From: Vitrella brassicaformis
Lineage: Eukaryota; Sar; Vitrellaceae
Direction: 5' to 3'
Assembly: GCA_001179505.1 (NCBI GenBank)
Contig: CDMY01000768.1
Coordinates: forward strand, 1-22,628
DNA length: 22,628 bases
Each line of letters begins with the position of its first letter. The stretch's first letter is position 1. Made by a program: the position numbers and the translations under genes. Under the pieces are notes generated by a model. That model was not told the origin of the DNA, searched no databases, and saw only the letters and a program-made list of their open reading frames with translations. Positions 19,743 to 22,628 of the stretch are shown here, piece by piece.

Positions 19743-22139
19743 ATGACCTCGGCTTCTGTGCGAAATCTGGGCCGAGTGTTTGCATCCACCACACCATCAG
19801 CAGCAACGCAGCCCGCCCACGCAATCGACGCTTCGTCGCAGATCTGGCGTGCCGGACAGCGAAGATGCCGCTCAGGGTGGAGTGCAGCAGCCAGGGCCAT
19901 GGGAGGCCACCATCGATGCCGCCCTTTCATCGCTGGACGGCTCGATGGGCGTCTGCGCGTCATGGCAGTGCGGCATTTCGCCACCAAAGCGTCGGCGTAT
20001 TACCAACCTGACCACAACAAGAAAAAGATCAAAGTGTCAGAAGGTCAGAAGAAGGTCAAAGTGTCAGAAGGTCAGTCAGCACGAACAGACAGACCACAGC
20101 CGCCAGCGGGCTCATCTGATTCATCCGTGGTGTGTGGTGTGGTGTGATGGCTGTGCGACCACCAGGTCAGTACAAGCGTCGTCCGGTGCAGTCCCCATGG
20201 CACAAGCCTTCGTCGAATCAGCAGGAGGCCGACGACGACGAAATGGCCGAGGCCCGCATGCTGCCCATGTCCTTGAGCGCCGACACGGAGAAGAAGAAGG
20301 CCAAGGGCAGGGCCGCAATAAGGAAGGCCATCGAGAGCAACGCACAGCTGAGAGGCATCAACCCAGACCTCGTCGAGCGGGCACTCGACCCCATGTGAGT
20401 GAGTAGGGACGGACGGACGCCACAGCACAAGAGAGCAGAACTAGCCAGGGGAAGGATCGTTTCTTTCTTGGTTCGTTTGTGTGGCGTATTGTGTTGTGTT
20501 GTGTGAGTGCAGGCTGCTGTCTGTGTACACGACGTATGGCGTCCATGTGGTTTACTACCGTCCTCCGGGCGGCAAGTGGTACTTTTGGACCAACAATCTT
20601 GGCAGCTTCTCCATGACGCTCATCACCGGCGGACTCATCCTCATGGAAAGAAGTCAGACGCACACACACACACACAGGGCGGAATCGCGGATGTGTGTGT
20701 TGTGTTGTGTGCGTCTCCGCTGCTCGTGTTGTGTTGTGTCGGTCCCCAGGCATGATCGAGCCGTGGATGTCCTTCCCCATCGCTGCTGTGGGTAAGTACG
20801 TCAAGGGCACAACACAACACAACACATGGGCCTCCCTCGAAATACGACAGAGGACAGCAGCACTGCTCTGCACTGCACTGCATGCCTCGCCTGTCCCCTT
20901 TTGGTTGCAGTGCTTGCCCTCTGGTTCTTCCCATACCTCCGGCTCAAGACGTAAGCTAGAGCGGCAGACAGAGCAACATACGCACACACCTGCAGGCCAC
21001 TGACTGCGTGTCTGTGTGGGTGTGTTGGTTGTTGGCCGGGCCGTGTTCAGGTTGGCGACTCGTTTGGTGTACGATGTGCGCGGCCGGCGCATCTCGTTCC
21101 GCGGCCACAATTTCTGGGGGCTGCAGGGCCTGCAGGGGGACGTGTTCTCTCTCAGCAGAATTAGGCTGGTCTGGACCACCAGGAAATACATCAAGTTCAA
21201 AGTCAGGGTAGGTGAGCTCCCCTCCTGCCCTGCCCACACGGGCCCAACATAATAATATAATGCCAGTCGGTCGTCGATGTCTGTCTGTCTGCCTGTCTGT
21301 CTGTCTGCCTGTCTCTGTCTGTCTGTGTCTGGGCAGGCCAACAGTGTGTTTGACCCCTTTGGCTGGGTCACGTGGCGCATCCCTCGGTTCGAGAATATCC
21401 TCAAGCAGGAGAGGAACCACCGCGACTTCACCAAGCACATGTGGGCGGGGGCGGGCGGCGGGGCCACCCCCATGCGCCACCCCTTCCCCGTGGTCGCATC
21501 GGACTTCCCCCTGGACCAGGAGGGCCTCAGCAAGACGGGATTCGACTTCGGCTTCTACCAGGGCACCGACGAGGAATACGCCGCACTCGGATACAAAACA
21601 CCCAATGGTCCGTTGGTTGGCCATCACGGCACAACAACACTCAACCACCAGCACTGTCTGTATGCCTGTCTGTCTGTCTGTGTGTCTGGGTGGGTGTGTG
21701 GGTGTCAGTGGTCAAGAACCACTTCATTTCCTCCAATGTGACCCTGGAGGCGACGCAGCCCTCTCTCTTCTCCCGCCTCTTGCGTCGCGTCATGAGGCGC
21801 TTCTCGCGGATGATGCGCGGCCCCAAGAACCCCTACACGTCCGCCCGGCACCCCGGGGCCATCGGCCAGGCCTCCCAGCAGATGTTCAAGCGCAAGAAGA
21901 GCGACCACGAGAGCGCCTACGCCATGAATGCCGACGGGACGACGTCGTTCAAGGGGGTGCGGCTGTGCACCATGGGCGTGGCGCTGAACCGCGAGGAGGA
22001 GATGAAGATCGTCGATGTGCTCAAGAGCGAGATGAGTGAGGATGATCTGAGGAAGTCGGACGACAGGCGGCGGCTGTGGCATAACTACACGCCTAAAGAG
22101 ATGTTCCTTGCAGTGCTGCGAGTGCTCACCAAAAGCTAG
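19743..22139 (+). CDS. Probable mitochondrial two-TM protein of unknown function
   Basis: Eight phase-matched exons (19743-20070, 20166-20394, 20513-20652, 20750-20791, 20911-20950, 21051-21207, 21337-21607, 21709-22139) give 545 aa. The N-terminal 90 residues are rich in Arg, Ala and Ser with few acids (e.g. GRLRVMAVRHFATKASAYYQ), like a mitochondrial presequence. A charged segment follows. Then comes a core with YTTYGVHVVYYRPPGGKWYF, a TM at about 216-231 and a second TM at about 241-256 (FPIAAVGVLALWFFPYL). After it is a basic, beta-rich stretch (YDVRGRRISFRGHNFWGLQG) recalling small mitochondrial inner-membrane proteins of the TMEM186/TMEM223 type. That resemblance is loose and unproven. 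The C-terminal third is hydrophilic and basic. The first donor is duplicated, so a 536-aa form is equally possible. The start was chosen as the first ATG giving the presequence; the true start could be further downstream. Confidence 0.72.
20029..20075 (+). repeat. 27-bp-offset tandem duplication carrying two splice donors
   Basis: TCAAAGTGTCAGAAGGTCAG occurs at 20029-20048 and again at 20056-20075. Each copy contains the same potential 5' splice site (GAAG/GTCAG at 20044 and 20071). The offset is nine codons, so either donor keeps frame. Confidence 0.8.
21277..21330 (+). repeat. (GTCT)n array just upstream of a 3' splice site
   Basis: A GTCT/GCCT array that ends a few bases before the AG acceptor at 21335-21336 of the two-TM protein gene. 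It probably supplies the pyrimidine-rich tract. Confidence 0.9.
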
Positions 22140-22628
22140 AACTTTCGTCGAGAGACGCATTGCATTGAGGCGGGGAAGGAGTGCAGTGCACGCGGTGACG
22201 TTCTTTGTCGTGTGGTGGTCCGGATGAGTGGACCGATGAGTGAGTGGACTGCCTGTCGGGACGGGACGGCCATTTGTGTGTATGCAATCAATGCATTCGT
22301 CAGTCAGTGTGCTGGTCGGTCCAAGAGGATGGTGGCGAGCTTTGGCGGAGCTCGCGGCGAGTGAACGGCAGCAGCGCGAATAGGCATTGTGTCTTTCTCC
22401 CCCCCCTTGATTTTCACTGTGTCGTATTGCGTGTTACGTATTGAGTCACACATGAGTGTTTGTCTGATGGATGCAGACGAAATCTTAAAGTGTCTCTGTT
22501 TCGCTACGTGCACATGATGCAGGCTTGTGTCTGCAGTGAGTGGGTCGAGTTGCCGTCTTGTCTGCTTGTGTTTTGTATGTCTAAGTCTGGCGGAGCCTGG
22601 CAAGCAGGACATGGTGAGCGTTGCCACG
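22140..22628. other. Downstream spacer
   Basis: About 490 bp after the last stop codon, presumably 3' UTR and flank. Short ORFs on both strands show no domain and no splice support. I see nothing else in it. Confidence 0.45.

Noticed and set aside
20358-21533. 391-aa minus-strand ORF
   Set aside because: It crosses several introns and exons of the plus-strand two-TM gene, including a CTGT array, and shows no domain.

Overview
The window is nuclear eukaryotic DNA, not bacterial. Genes are cut into many short exons by small GT-AG introns, mostly about 56-110 bp. Spacers carry di- and tetranucleotide microsatellites, and coding DNA is GC-rich. Intron size, base composition, abundant TGTC/CTGT repeats and the gene mix suggest a photosynthetic alveolate of the chromerid type, for example Vitrella brassicaformis. 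That is an inference from general knowledge, not a database match. I rebuilt the exon-intron structures by hand, requiring GT-AG borders, matching phases and an uninterrupted protein. Most models close exactly; coordinates given as CDS span first to last coding base, introns included.

Layout: (1) 590-1896 (+), a PLP-dependent Cys/Met-metabolism enzyme, 2 exons. (2) 2313-5094 (+), a secreted coiled-coil/Cys-containing protein of unknown function, 14 exons, followed at 5189-5369 by an exon resembling the ADAM/ADAMTS cysteine-rich module that may be an alternative 3' end. (3) 5609-6172 (-), a doubtful small secreted-protein gene. (4) 6704-9424 (+), a CMGC/CDK-like protein kinase with one unusually long 1.23-kb intron. 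(5) 10726-12323 (+), a membrane-anchored iodothyronine-deiodinase-like selenoprotein fused to a C-terminal glutaredoxin/GST-N-like domain, with a SECIS-like element at 12733-12812. (6) 14205-14684 (-), a 108-aa secreted protein. (7) 14815-16142 (+), a patatin-like phospholipase. (8) 16581-19635 (-), a Na+/H+ exchanger with a long proline-rich tail. (9) 19743-22139 (+), a probable mitochondrial two-TM protein of unknown function.

The most notable item is gene 5. Its active-site selenocysteine codon TGA exists only after splicing (TG at the end of exon 2, A at the start of exon 3). The mature reading is N-F-G-S-C-S-U-G-P-F, matching the deiodinase active site, and the SECIS-like stem-loop lies about 410 nt past the stop codon. 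A thiol-reductase domain in the same polypeptide suggests the selenoenzyme may be reduced in cis. Ordinary gene callers would probably break or mis-splice this gene.

The genes are not functionally clustered as an operon would be. Two head-to-head pairs (14205-14684/14815-16142 and 16581-19635/19743-22139) have only 130 and 107 bp between start codons and probably share bidirectional promoters. Genes 7 and 8 are convergent.
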